From positions 1 through 49,354 of the forward strand of contig CAKTEB010000005.1 of NCBI GenBank assembly GCA_934546685.1: a stretch of 49,354 bases of DNA, in the 5' to 3' direction. Under the pieces are notes generated by a model. The model searched no databases. It worked only from the letters and a program-made list of their open reading frames with translations, and had not been told where the DNA came from. How positions within the stretch are numbered: position 1 is the stretch's first letter; the number at the start of each line of letters is the position of its first letter. This DNA is from an uncultured Oscillospiraceae bacterium (GTDB taxonomy: Bacteria > Bacillota > Clostridia > Oscillospirales > Oscillospiraceae). A program made the position numbers and the translations under genes. This document shows, one piece after another, positions 16,571 to 23,567 of this stretch.

Positions 16571-17784
16571 TATTTTCCTGCCTTTCCGTCCAGCTCCGCC
16601 AGCAGCTGTGGGAACATGGCGATGCTCCGGGGCAGAATGCCCTGCATATAGGCGATGGCCGTGCCGTAGTTGGTGATGGGGATGCCCTGATCCCGGGCGG
16701 ATTTCATGCGATAGCGCACCTCCCGCTCATTGAGCATACAGCCGCCGCAGTGGACCACCAGCCGATAGGGGCTCAGATCCTCCGGGAAGCCCTTGCCCGA
16801 GGAGGTGGCGATCTCCAGCTTTTTGCCCGTGTAATTGCCCAGCCAGCGGGGCAGCTTCACGGTGCCGATGTCGTCGCACTGCCGGTGATGGGTGCAGCCC
16901 TCAGAAATCAGCACCTTGTCCCCGTCCCGCAGGTTTTCGATGGCCACAGCGCCCCGGATTGCCTCCTCCAGCAGCCCCTTCTTCCGGGCCATGAGAATGG
17001 AGAAGGAGGTCAGGGGCACGTCCAGAGGCGTTTCCTCTGCCGCCCTGGCAAATACCTGGCTGTCGGTGATGACGATGGCGGGCTTCACGCCCAGCTTTCC
17101 CAGGGTCTCACGGAGCTCCGTCTCCCGGGTGCAGATGGCCGCGGCTCCGGCGTCGAGCAGATCCCGTATCACCTGCTGCTGGGGCAGGATCAGCCGTCCC
17201 TTGGGGGCCGCCTTGTCAATGGGGATCACCAGCACCGCCAGGTCTCCGGGCTGCACCAGATCCCCCACCAGCTGGAACCGGCTCTCCTGATCCCGGCCCA
17301 GGGCGGCGATGCGCTCCTTGAGCTCCCAGATGTGCTCGCCGGTGGCCGCGCTGACCGCCAGGGCATCCTTGGGACATTCCCCATCTCCCGCCAGGTCGCA
17401 CTTGTTCCAGGCCACCACATAGGGGATATTCTTCTCCCGGAACAGGTCGATGAGCTGCCGGTCACAGTCCTGAAGGCCGCATCTTCCGTCCACCACCAGC
17501 ACCGCCACATCCGTGCGGCACAGCACCTGCCGGGTCCGGTGCACCCGCTTTTCTCCCAGGTCACCCTCGTCGTCAAAGCCCGGGGTGTCGATGATGGTCA
17601 CCGGGCCCAGGGGCAAAAGCTCCATTGCCTTTGTCACAGGATCCGTGGTGGTGCCCTTCACATCGGAGACCACCGCCAGCTCCTGGCCGGTCACCGCATT
17701 GACCAGGCTGGATTTTCCGGCGTTTCTTCTTCCGAAGAAGCCCACATGGACGCGGTCTCCAGAGGGGGTATCGTTCAGGCTCAT
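16570..17784 (-). CDS. hydF: [FeFe]-hydrogenase maturation GTPase HydF
   Basis: 404 residues: a G domain with P-loop GRRNAGKS (18-25), DTPGF and NKCD motifs, a dimerisation region, and a C-terminal cluster domain with C297-x-H299 and C346-x2-C349, the HydF 4Fe-4S ligand pattern. HydF is the scaffold that holds and transfers the binuclear iron cofactor precursor. All diagnostic residues are present, so it should be functional. It follows the second short nitrogenase-like gene after 12 bases and overlaps hydE. Its presence with HydE but without HydG or HydA nearby is the odd point. Confidence 0.96.
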   Translation of the reverse strand: MSLNDTPSGDRVHVGFFGRRNAGKSSLVNAVTGQELAVVSDVKGTTTDPVTKAMELLPLGPVTIIDTPGFDDEGDLGEKRVHRTRQVLCRTDVAVLVVDGRCGLQDCDRQLIDLFREKNIPYVVAWNKCDLAGDGECPKDALAVSAATGEHIWELKERIAALGRDQESRFQLVGDLVQPGDLAVLVIPIDKAAPKGRLILPQQQVIRDLLDAGAAAICTRETELRETLGKLGVKPAIVITDSQVFARAAEETPLDVPLTSFSILMARKKGLLEEAIRGAVAIENLRDGDKVLISEGCTHHRQCDDIGTVKLPRWLGNYTGKKLEIATSSGKGFPEDLSPYRLVVHCGGCMLNEREVRYRMKSARDQGIPITNYGTAIAYMQGILPRSIAMFPQLLAELDGKAGK

Positions 17785-17796
17785 GGTATGTTCCTC

Positions 17797-18915
17797 CTAA
17801 ATTTCCAGGGTAAAAAGGTTCCGCCTTGTCTTCCAGCCGTTTCGGCCGGAGAAGGCTTGATGGGGCAAGGGGCTGAGGGTCACGCCCGCAGGGCAGATGC
17901 GTTCATAGAAGGGGTCGGCCACGAGGAGCTTCGTCTCACGGAGCGCCTCCATGATCTCCTCCTCCCCCCGTACCATCCGGTCGCCGGGGGCAAGCAGCAT
18001 TTCCTCCGCCTCCACCGGGCACAGGAGCCGCACGGCCTTCCCATGCTTTCGGGAGATGGCCGCGGCCAGGGATCCCATGGTCACCGGCTCCCCGATCAGG
18101 GTGAGCTCCGGGCCGGACTGGGGCCGCAGGGCGCAGGGGAATTGATCCTCCCCGGTGTCCGCCGCCGCTTCCAGTGCTTTCCCGATCTCCGCTTCCAGAC
18201 CGTCCACCGGGATGCCCGCCACAAAGGGCGTGCCGAACCGCTGCCGCAGCACCCTTGCCGCAGGCAGTCCCAATGCGCTGACCACCAGGTTCACCTGGGC
18301 CTCCCCGGCCCCTTGGAGGTCCTCCATTGGACTCTCCATGGCCCAGCAGCCGATCACGTCCCAGCCCAGCGCCCTGATTTTTCCCTTCAGCGCTGCCGAC
18401 GAGCCCGGTGCGAAGTCCAGGGGCGTCATGCCCAGGATATTGAGGCTTCGGGGGCGCCTCTCCGTCTTCCCCTCCGGGATCCGCTCCGCAATGGCCCCCA
18501 GCGCCTCCCCGGCCCCGCATACATAGTCGTGCATGCCGTTGGTGGGCACGAAAAACGTTGGGATCCCGGTGTTTTTTTCGATGAGCCGCCCCAGGGCGGG
18601 CATATCCTGGCCACTCAAATAGGGAATGGGAGAGCTGGCCAGGGCGATAAACCGGGGAGAAAGCGATAGGGCCGCCTCACTGATCTCCCGCACCAGCTTC
18701 TCGTCGCTGCCCAAGATCGCGTCCATCTCCGACAGGCCGGAGATGAAGATCAGGCTGTCCTGGCTGTACCACCGGGTCTCGTCGTGGGTGTTGTAGGTGG
18801 AGTTGCAGCCGGAGGGGTCGTGGATCACCACCATGCCCCCCAGCTCGTAGAGGGCCGAGCACACCCCGGACACATCGCCGGTGTAGCAGGGCAAAATTCC
18901 ATAGGCTCGATTCAT
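17797..18915 (-). CDS. Short nitrogenase component-1-like protein (module 2)
   Basis: 372 residues of the nitrogenase component-1 type (NifD/NifK/NifE/NifN superfamily). The N-terminus has C10, C19 and C37; the run SGVCSALYELGGMVVIHDPSGC lines up by eye with the P-cluster region of NifK, C37 matching the second NifK ligand and C10 the first. The third NifK cysteine has no counterpart (ASSPIPYLSG). It is a clear paralogue of the protein at 25862-26911: shared DETRW/DEPRW and DMDAILG/EMDAILG motifs. Its ATG overlaps the stop of the long partner (ATGA), implying an obligate pair. Substrate or cofactor unknown. Confidence 0.88.
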   Translation of the reverse strand: MNRAYGILPCYTGDVSGVCSALYELGGMVVIHDPSGCNSTYNTHDETRWYSQDSLIFISGLSEMDAILGSDEKLVREISEAALSLSPRFIALASSPIPYLSGQDMPALGRLIEKNTGIPTFFVPTNGMHDYVCGAGEALGAIAERIPEGKTERRPRSLNILGMTPLDFAPGSSAALKGKIRALGWDVIGCWAMESPMEDLQGAGEAQVNLVVSALGLPAARVLRQRFGTPFVAGIPVDGLEAEIGKALEAAADTGEDQFPCALRPQSGPELTLIGEPVTMGSLAAAISRKHGKAVRLLCPVEAEEMLLAPGDRMVRGEEEIMEALRETKLLVADPFYERICPAGVTLSPLPHQAFSGRNGWKTRRNLFTLEI

Positions 18916-20240
18916 ATGAGACTTTCACACCCCAATCCCTTCCGAGGCGCCAGATCCTCGGTGTCCTTTTCTTCGTTCCAGGCATCAATCATGGCCCTAG
19001 CCATGGCCCGGATGCCGTCATAGCCCCAGAGGCCGCCCCCCTCCACCAGGTTTACAAAGTGGGGGGTGTTTTCGGCCCAGGCGGCGATCTGGCCCAGAGC
19101 CAGGCATTCCTTCCGCTCCGGTCTGGGCAGCACCCGGAGCTGGGGCTGGTTGGTAGCCCGGAGCAGGAGCTCCGGCGCGTTTTCCCGGAGCCAGCGGAAA
19201 GCTTCTTCCTCCTCCGCCGTCACCGCGTCCAGATAGATCTTCTCCACCCGGAACCCGTGGGAGATCAGCAGCCGTCCCAGCCCCAGGGGCCGGGGATGGA
19301 GGGTCTGGTCGATGACGATAGGCGCGTCGCCGATGACGGCCTTGGCCGCCGCCAGAGCCTCCTCGCAGGCCGCTTCCTCGGCCTCATAGTTAAGCTCCCG
19401 AAGGCCCAATTCCGCCGCGATCCGCTGCTCCTGGGCCCGAATTTCCGCATAGGAAAAGCTGCCGGGGAGGTAAACATGCCGCCGTCCCAGGCGCTTGGCG
19501 GTCTCCTCCGCCCCGTATTTCCCCTTGGAAAACGTGGAGAAGATCACCGAGGCCCGACCCAACGAACGGAATTCCGTTAGGGTCCTGCGGCCCTGGACCT
19601 CCAGCAGCGCCCAGCCGCTTTCCTCCAGCATCCGCCGGAGATCCGCCCCGGGATCCAGGGCAAAATCGCCCCCCAGCACCGCCGCGGTCTTCTCCGCCGG
19701 AGGACATTCCTCCAGCAGATCCAGCATGGTTTTCCGCAGCCGCTGATCCGGGGACAGGCCCTCCTTCTGGCTGATGGGCTCCATAAAGCACCGTAGGAAG
19801 GTCACGGCGGGAAACTGCCGCTCCAATTCTCCATAGATGTAGTCCAGGTCGCAGCCCAGAAACCGATGGGTGCAGACCGTAAATACCATCACCACGGGAG
19901 GCAGCTGCGGCAGCCGCCGGAGCACATCCGCCACGCCGTCGATGGTCACCAGCTCCACGTCCCCCTGGATGAGATCCTTCTCCTCCAGCAGCACCATGGA
20001 GAACCGTCCTTCGGCCCCCATCTCCGCCGCCGTCAGGGTCACGCCCCGCATGCAGTTGACCCCGCAGACGTAGATCTGGTGGGCCTCCGGCACCAGCATC
20101 CCCACATGGACGATGTTCCAGACCCCGTGGGCCGGAGGATTGAACTCCGGGCTGTGGGCGAACAGGGCCGCGGCTTCCGCCTCCCCGGCCTTCACCTGAT
20201 ACCGCCGCTGGGTCTCCGGGGGAAATACCTGTTTTAGCAT
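18912..20240 (-). CDS. Long nitrogenase component-1-like protein (module 2)
   Basis: 442 residues of the nitrogenase component-1 superfamily. YVCGVNCMRGVTL (C59, C63) and FTVCTHRFLGCDLDYI (C123, C130) correspond to the second and third cluster-ligand positions of NifD/NifE; no cysteine precedes C59, so the first ligand is missing, unlike the paralogue at 26908-28206. The C-terminus keeps the superfamily signature (LWGYDGIRAMARAM). It overlaps the upstream nifH-like gene by 7 bases and the downstream short partner by 4. It could be either the catalytic or the scaffold half of the system. Confidence 0.87.
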   Translation of the reverse strand: MLKQVFPPETQRRYQVKAGEAEAAALFAHSPEFNPPAHGVWNIVHVGMLVPEAHQIYVCGVNCMRGVTLTAAEMGAEGRFSMVLLEEKDLIQGDVELVTIDGVADVLRRLPQLPPVVMVFTVCTHRFLGCDLDYIYGELERQFPAVTFLRCFMEPISQKEGLSPDQRLRKTMLDLLEECPPAEKTAAVLGGDFALDPGADLRRMLEESGWALLEVQGRRTLTEFRSLGRASVIFSTFSKGKYGAEETAKRLGRRHVYLPGSFSYAEIRAQEQRIAAELGLRELNYEAEEAACEEALAAAKAVIGDAPIVIDQTLHPRPLGLGRLLISHGFRVEKIYLDAVTAEEEEAFRWLRENAPELLLRATNQPQLRVLPRPERKECLALGQIAAWAENTPHFVNLVEGGGLWGYDGIRAMARAMIDAWNEEKDTEDLAPRKGLGCESLI

Positions 20241-20995
20241 GGCGCTTCCTCCAATTCCTTCAACAGACGTGCGGCCAGGGCCCGGTAGTGCCGGGCCATG
20301 GGGCTGTCCGGGTAGGCCTCCAAAACCGTTTTCCCCTGCTCCTCCGCCTGGGGCACCAGGGGATCCCGGGGCAGGGTATAGAGAATGCGGCTGTGAAAAT
20401 CCTCCGCCAGCTCCTGGGTCTTCTCCCGCTCCCGGGGCACCTCCCGGCTGTTTACAATGAAGCCACCCAGCCGCGCGTAGCCCCGGCTCTGGAACCGCTC
20501 CACCGCCGAGGCGATATTGGCCGCCGCGTGGATGGCCATGTTTTCCCCGGAGGTGAGGATATACACCGCGTCGGCGTAGCCCTGGCGCATGGGCATGGTA
20601 AAGCCCCCGCAGACCACGTCCCCCAGCACGTCATAGAGCACGATGTCGGGCCTGTAGATCTCATAGGCTCCGGCGGCCTCCAGCTTCTCCAGGGCTGCGA
20701 TGATGCCCCGGCCCGCGCAGCCCATGCCCGGCGTGGGGCCTCCGGCCTCCACGCAGCGCACGCCGCCGGTGCCCTCCAGCACCATGTCCTGGAGGGCGGG
20801 CTCCTTCCCGCCGCGCACCAGCTCTAAGACCGTAGGCAGATTTTCCCCATGGCGCAGGGCCAGGGTGGAATCTGCCTTGGGGTCGCAGCCGATCTGCATG
20901 ACCTTCACGCCCCGTTCCGCCAGGGCCAGGGCCACATTGGAGACCGTGGTGGACTTGCCGATGCCGCCCTTTCCATAGATGGCGAGCTTTTTCAT
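20234..20995 (-). CDS. NifH-like ATPase, nitrogenase reductase family (module 2)
   Basis: 253 residues. P-loop GKGGIGKST at 8-16, CDPKADST switch, and the two cluster-bridging cysteines C93 (GMGCAGRG) and C129 (GDVVCGGF) are intact, so it should form a homodimer with one bridging 4Fe-4S cluster and donate electrons with ATP hydrolysis. It is shorter than true NifH (~290) and closer in size to BchL/CfbC-type reductases. The ATG at 20995 overlaps the stop of the TM1266-like gene; the much longer open frame upstream is a shadow of that gene and hypE. Confidence 0.95.
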   Translation of the reverse strand: MKKLAIYGKGGIGKSTTVSNVALALAERGVKVMQIGCDPKADSTLALRHGENLPTVLELVRGGKEPALQDMVLEGTGGVRCVEAGGPTPGMGCAGRGIIAALEKLEAAGAYEIYRPDIVLYDVLGDVVCGGFTMPMRQGYADAVYILTSGENMAIHAAANIASAVERFQSRGYARLGGFIVNSREVPREREKTQELAEDFHSRILYTLPRDPLVPQAEEQGKTVLEAYPDSPMARHYRALAARLLKELEEAPC

Positions 20996-21258
20996 AGGGC
21001 TTCCTCCCTGGAGATCACCGCGGAATAGGCGGTCTTGGCGGAGACACCGGGCAGCGCGCCGATCTGGCCCGACAGGGCGCTGATCACCGTCTGAGGCGCG
21101 TCGATGGCCACGCTGATGATGTTGATGCCCCGCTTGGGATAGGGGATGCCCATGCGGCCGATGATATAGGGCGCGGCCTCGTGGAGCCGCTGATTGAGCA
21201 GCTCCGTGGAGGCCCCCTTCTCCACAATAATGGAGATCACTGCAACTCTGGTTTCCAT
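20992..21258 (-). CDS. TM1266-family putative iron-only hydrogenase system regulator
   Basis: 88 residues (90 if ATG 21264 is used; GAGGAG is 9 bases before 21258). The sequence METRVAVISIIVEKGAS...LPGVSAKTAYSAVI fits the small ferredoxin-fold TM1266 family, normally encoded with [FeFe]-hydrogenase maturation genes and assumed to regulate them or bind a small ligand; no DNA-binding motif is evident. It sits between hypE and the second nifH-like gene, overlapping the latter, and so ties the hyp block to the hydE/hydF end of the operon. Confidence 0.88.
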   Translation of the reverse strand: METRVAVISIIVEKGASTELLNQRLHEAAPYIIGRMGIPYPKRGINIISVAIDAPQTVISALSGQIGALPGVSAKTAYSAVISREEAL

Positions 21259-21273
21259 ACTCATCCGCTCCTC

Positions 21274-22278
21274 TCAGCAGATTCGGGGCAGCAGCTCGCC
21301 CCCGGGCTGGGGCAAAAGGGTCTGGGTGCCGATCTCGGTATCCATGACCACCCGGCCCTTCTGGTCCTCGGTGACGTGGCCGATGATGGCGGCGTTCTGG
21401 GAATACTTTCCCTGCCGCAGCACGTTTAGGAGCTTTTCCGCCTGATCCTGGGGGGCAAAGATCACCAGCCGCCCCTCGCAGGCAAGATAGAGCGGCTCCA
21501 GCCCCAGCATGCCGCAGACGCCCTTTACCTCCGGGGCCACGGGAATGCTGGCCGCGTCCAGGCGGATGCCCACATCGCTCTGGCCCGCGATCTCGTAGAG
21601 CACCGTGCCCACGCCGCCCCGGGTGGCGTCCCGGATCACATGGATGTCGTGGGTGACTTCCAGCATGGCCTCCACGGTACCCCACAGGGGCGCGCAGTCG
21701 CTGGTCACGTCCGCCTGGATGCCGAAATCGTCCCGGGACAGTAGGATCGTGCAGCCGTGGCGGCCCACGTCGCCGGTGACGAGGATCGCGTCTCCGGGCC
21801 GGGCCTTGGCCCCGCCGGTCTCCACCCCGGGCAGGATCTCGCCCACCCCGGTGGTGGTGATGAATACACCGTCCACCTGGCCCTTTCCGGCCACCTTGGT
21901 GTCGCCGGAGACGATCTGGACCCCCGCCTCCTTGGCGGTCTTTTCCATGGCCGCGGCGATCTCCTCCAGCTTGTCCATGGGGAAGCCCTCCTCGATGACA
22001 AAGGCGCAGGAGAGATATTTGGGCCGAGCGCCCATGCAGGCCAGGTCGTTGACGGTGCCGCAGATGGAGAGCTTGCCGATATTGCCCCCGGGGAAGAAGG
22101 CCGGAGACACGATAAAGCCGTCGGTGGTCATAGCCATTTTGCCCTTGGGGGCCTCCAATACCGCCGCGTCGTCGGCGGTGAGGCTGGGGTTTGCGAAGTG
22201 TGCCTTAAAAGCCCGGTCGATGAGCTGGGCGGTCTGGGTGCCGCCTGCTCCATGGGCCAGAGTGACTGTTTCGTTCAT
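21274..22278 (-). CDS. hypE: Hydrogenase maturation protein HypE
   Basis: 334 residues, PurM-like ATPase fold, starting MNETVTLAHGAGG and ending in the diagnostic PRIC, whose terminal Cys334 carries the thiocarbamate that is dehydrated to thiocyanate, the cyanide source for the Fe(CN)2CO unit. Motifs DDAAVL, GDTKV and RDATRGGVGTVLYEI are all present, so activity is expected. It follows hypD after 18 bases. No HypA or HypB nickel-insertion gene is present in the window. Confidence 0.97.
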   Translation of the reverse strand: MNETVTLAHGAGGTQTAQLIDRAFKAHFANPSLTADDAAVLEAPKGKMAMTTDGFIVSPAFFPGGNIGKLSICGTVNDLACMGARPKYLSCAFVIEEGFPMDKLEEIAAAMEKTAKEAGVQIVSGDTKVAGKGQVDGVFITTTGVGEILPGVETGGAKARPGDAILVTGDVGRHGCTILLSRDDFGIQADVTSDCAPLWGTVEAMLEVTHDIHVIRDATRGGVGTVLYEIAGQSDVGIRLDAASIPVAPEVKGVCGMLGLEPLYLACEGRLVIFAPQDQAEKLLNVLRQGKYSQNAAIIGHVTEDQKGRVVMDTEIGTQTLLPQPGGELLPRIC

Positions 22279-22296
22279 AGTGCGTGCCTTCCTCTC

Positions 22297-23343
22297 TTAT
22301 TCCATTCCGTACTGATAATAGGCCGAGCAGGCCCCCTCCCCGGAGACCATGCAGGCCCCTACCGGGTGCAGCGGCGTACATACCTTGCCGAACAGGGGGC
22401 AGTCGGTGCTCTTGCACTTGCCCTGCAATACCTCGCCGCAGCGGCAGGCGGGATTGCCCCGGCCCTCCACCTTGGGGAGATGAAATTTCTTTCGGGCGTC
22501 GAAGTCCGCGTATTCTTCCCGGAGCCGCATGCCGGAGCCGGGGATATTCCCCAGGCCCCGCCACTGGGCGTCGCAGGGCTCCATGAGCTTTTCCACCAGC
22601 GCCTGGGCCTTGGGGCTCCCCTGCCGGGTCACAACTCGGGGATAGGCGTTTACAAAGAAGGGCTCCCCCTGCTGGAATTTCTCCAGCGCCACCGCCAATG
22701 CCGCCAGCAGCTCCTTGGCGGTAAAGCCCGCCACCACGCCGCTGACGCCCTCCGACACCAGCTTCTCGCAGAGCGCTGTGCCGGTGATGGCGTTCACGTG
22801 GCCCGGGTACAGGAACACGTCCGCGCTGCCCTTTAATGCCTCGTAGGCCATGGGCATGGTCTTGTTGGCGGTGAGCAGGGAGAAGTTGGAAAGGCCCTGG
22901 GCCTTTGCCAGCTCCACCGCCAGGCAGGAGGCCGGGGTGGTGGTCTCAAAGCCCACGGACAGAAAGCAGACCTGCTCCTCGGGATGGGCCTTGGCGTAGT
23001 CCACCGCGTCCATGGGGGCGTAGACCACCTGCACCTTGCCGCCCTTTGCCCGGGCTCCGGCCAGGCTCTTTTCCGTGCCGGGCACCCGCACCAGGTCGCC
23101 GAAGGTGCAGACCGTCACGCCGCAGTCCTCCGCCAGCATGATCGCCTCGTCAATAAATCCCACCGGGGTCACGCAGACGGGACATCCGGGGCCGGAGATG
23201 AGGTTCACCTGCTCCGGCAGCAGCTTCCGGAGGCCCAGCCGGAAGATCTCGTGGGTGTGGGTGCCGCAGACCTCCATGATCCGCACCGGGGGGCCGTCGT
23301 AGCCCAAAATGATCTCCTTGGGATCTCTGGTCATTCCCTCCAT
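22297..23343 (-). CDS. hypD: Hydrogenase maturation protein HypD
   Basis: 348 residues from the ATG overlapping the hypC stop (TGATG; GGAGG seven bases before). The key motifs EVCGTHTHE, ISGPGCPVCVTP and the C-terminal cysteine-rich 4Fe-4S region (CRCGEVLQGKC, CPLFGKVC, GACMVSGEGAC) are intact. HypD with HypC forms the scaffold on which Fe receives two CN and one CO. It lies in the conserved order hypF-hypC-hypD-hypE. Confidence 0.97.
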   Translation of the reverse strand: MEGMTRDPKEIILGYDGPPVRIMEVCGTHTHEIFRLGLRKLLPEQVNLISGPGCPVCVTPVGFIDEAIMLAEDCGVTVCTFGDLVRVPGTEKSLAGARAKGGKVQVVYAPMDAVDYAKAHPEEQVCFLSVGFETTTPASCLAVELAKAQGLSNFSLLTANKTMPMAYEALKGSADVFLYPGHVNAITGTALCEKLVSEGVSGVVAGFTAKELLAALAVALEKFQQGEPFFVNAYPRVVTRQGSPKAQALVEKLMEPCDAQWRGLGNIPGSGMRLREEYADFDARKKFHLPKVEGRGNPACRCGEVLQGKCKSTDCPLFGKVCTPLHPVGACMVSGEGACSAYYQYGME

Positions 23344-23549
23344 CACAGATCCTCCATGACCTTCCGGGCCTCGGCCTCGTCCTCATCGGTGATCTTGGCG
23401 ATGGCGATGCCCGCATGGACCATCACATAATCTCCGGGCTCCAAGTCCTCCAGCAGCGCCGCGGAGACCTCCCGGCGCGCGCCCATGGCGTCCACCAGGG
23501 CGGTGCCCTCGGTGACCTTTACTACCTTTGCCGATAATCCAACACACAT
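23343..23549 (-). CDS. hypC: HypC/HybG-type maturation chaperone
   Basis: 68 residues with the essential N-terminal Cys2 (MCVGLSAKVVKV) and the HypC OB-like core (LEDLEPGDYVMVHAGIAIAKI). In [NiFe] maturation it binds Fe(CN)2CO together with HypD and hands it to the hydrogenase large subunit. No large subunit is encoded here, so its client may be a different protein, possibly one of the nitrogenase-like subunits (inference). It overlaps hypD and follows hypF after 18 bases. Confidence 0.95.
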   Translation of the reverse strand: MCVGLSAKVVKVTEGTALVDAMGARREVSAALLEDLEPGDYVMVHAGIAIAKITDEDEAEARKVMEDL

Positions 23550-23567
23550 GATCGTTTCCTCCTGTGT

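Noticed and set aside
16561..18669. Plus-strand 702-residue open frame over hydF and the short nitrogenase-like gene
   Set aside because: Antisense shadow of two well-recognised genes.
20996..21685. N-terminal extension of the second nifH-like protein
   Set aside because: The extension overlaps hypE and the TM1266-like gene in another frame; the P-loop N-terminus starts naturally at 20995.
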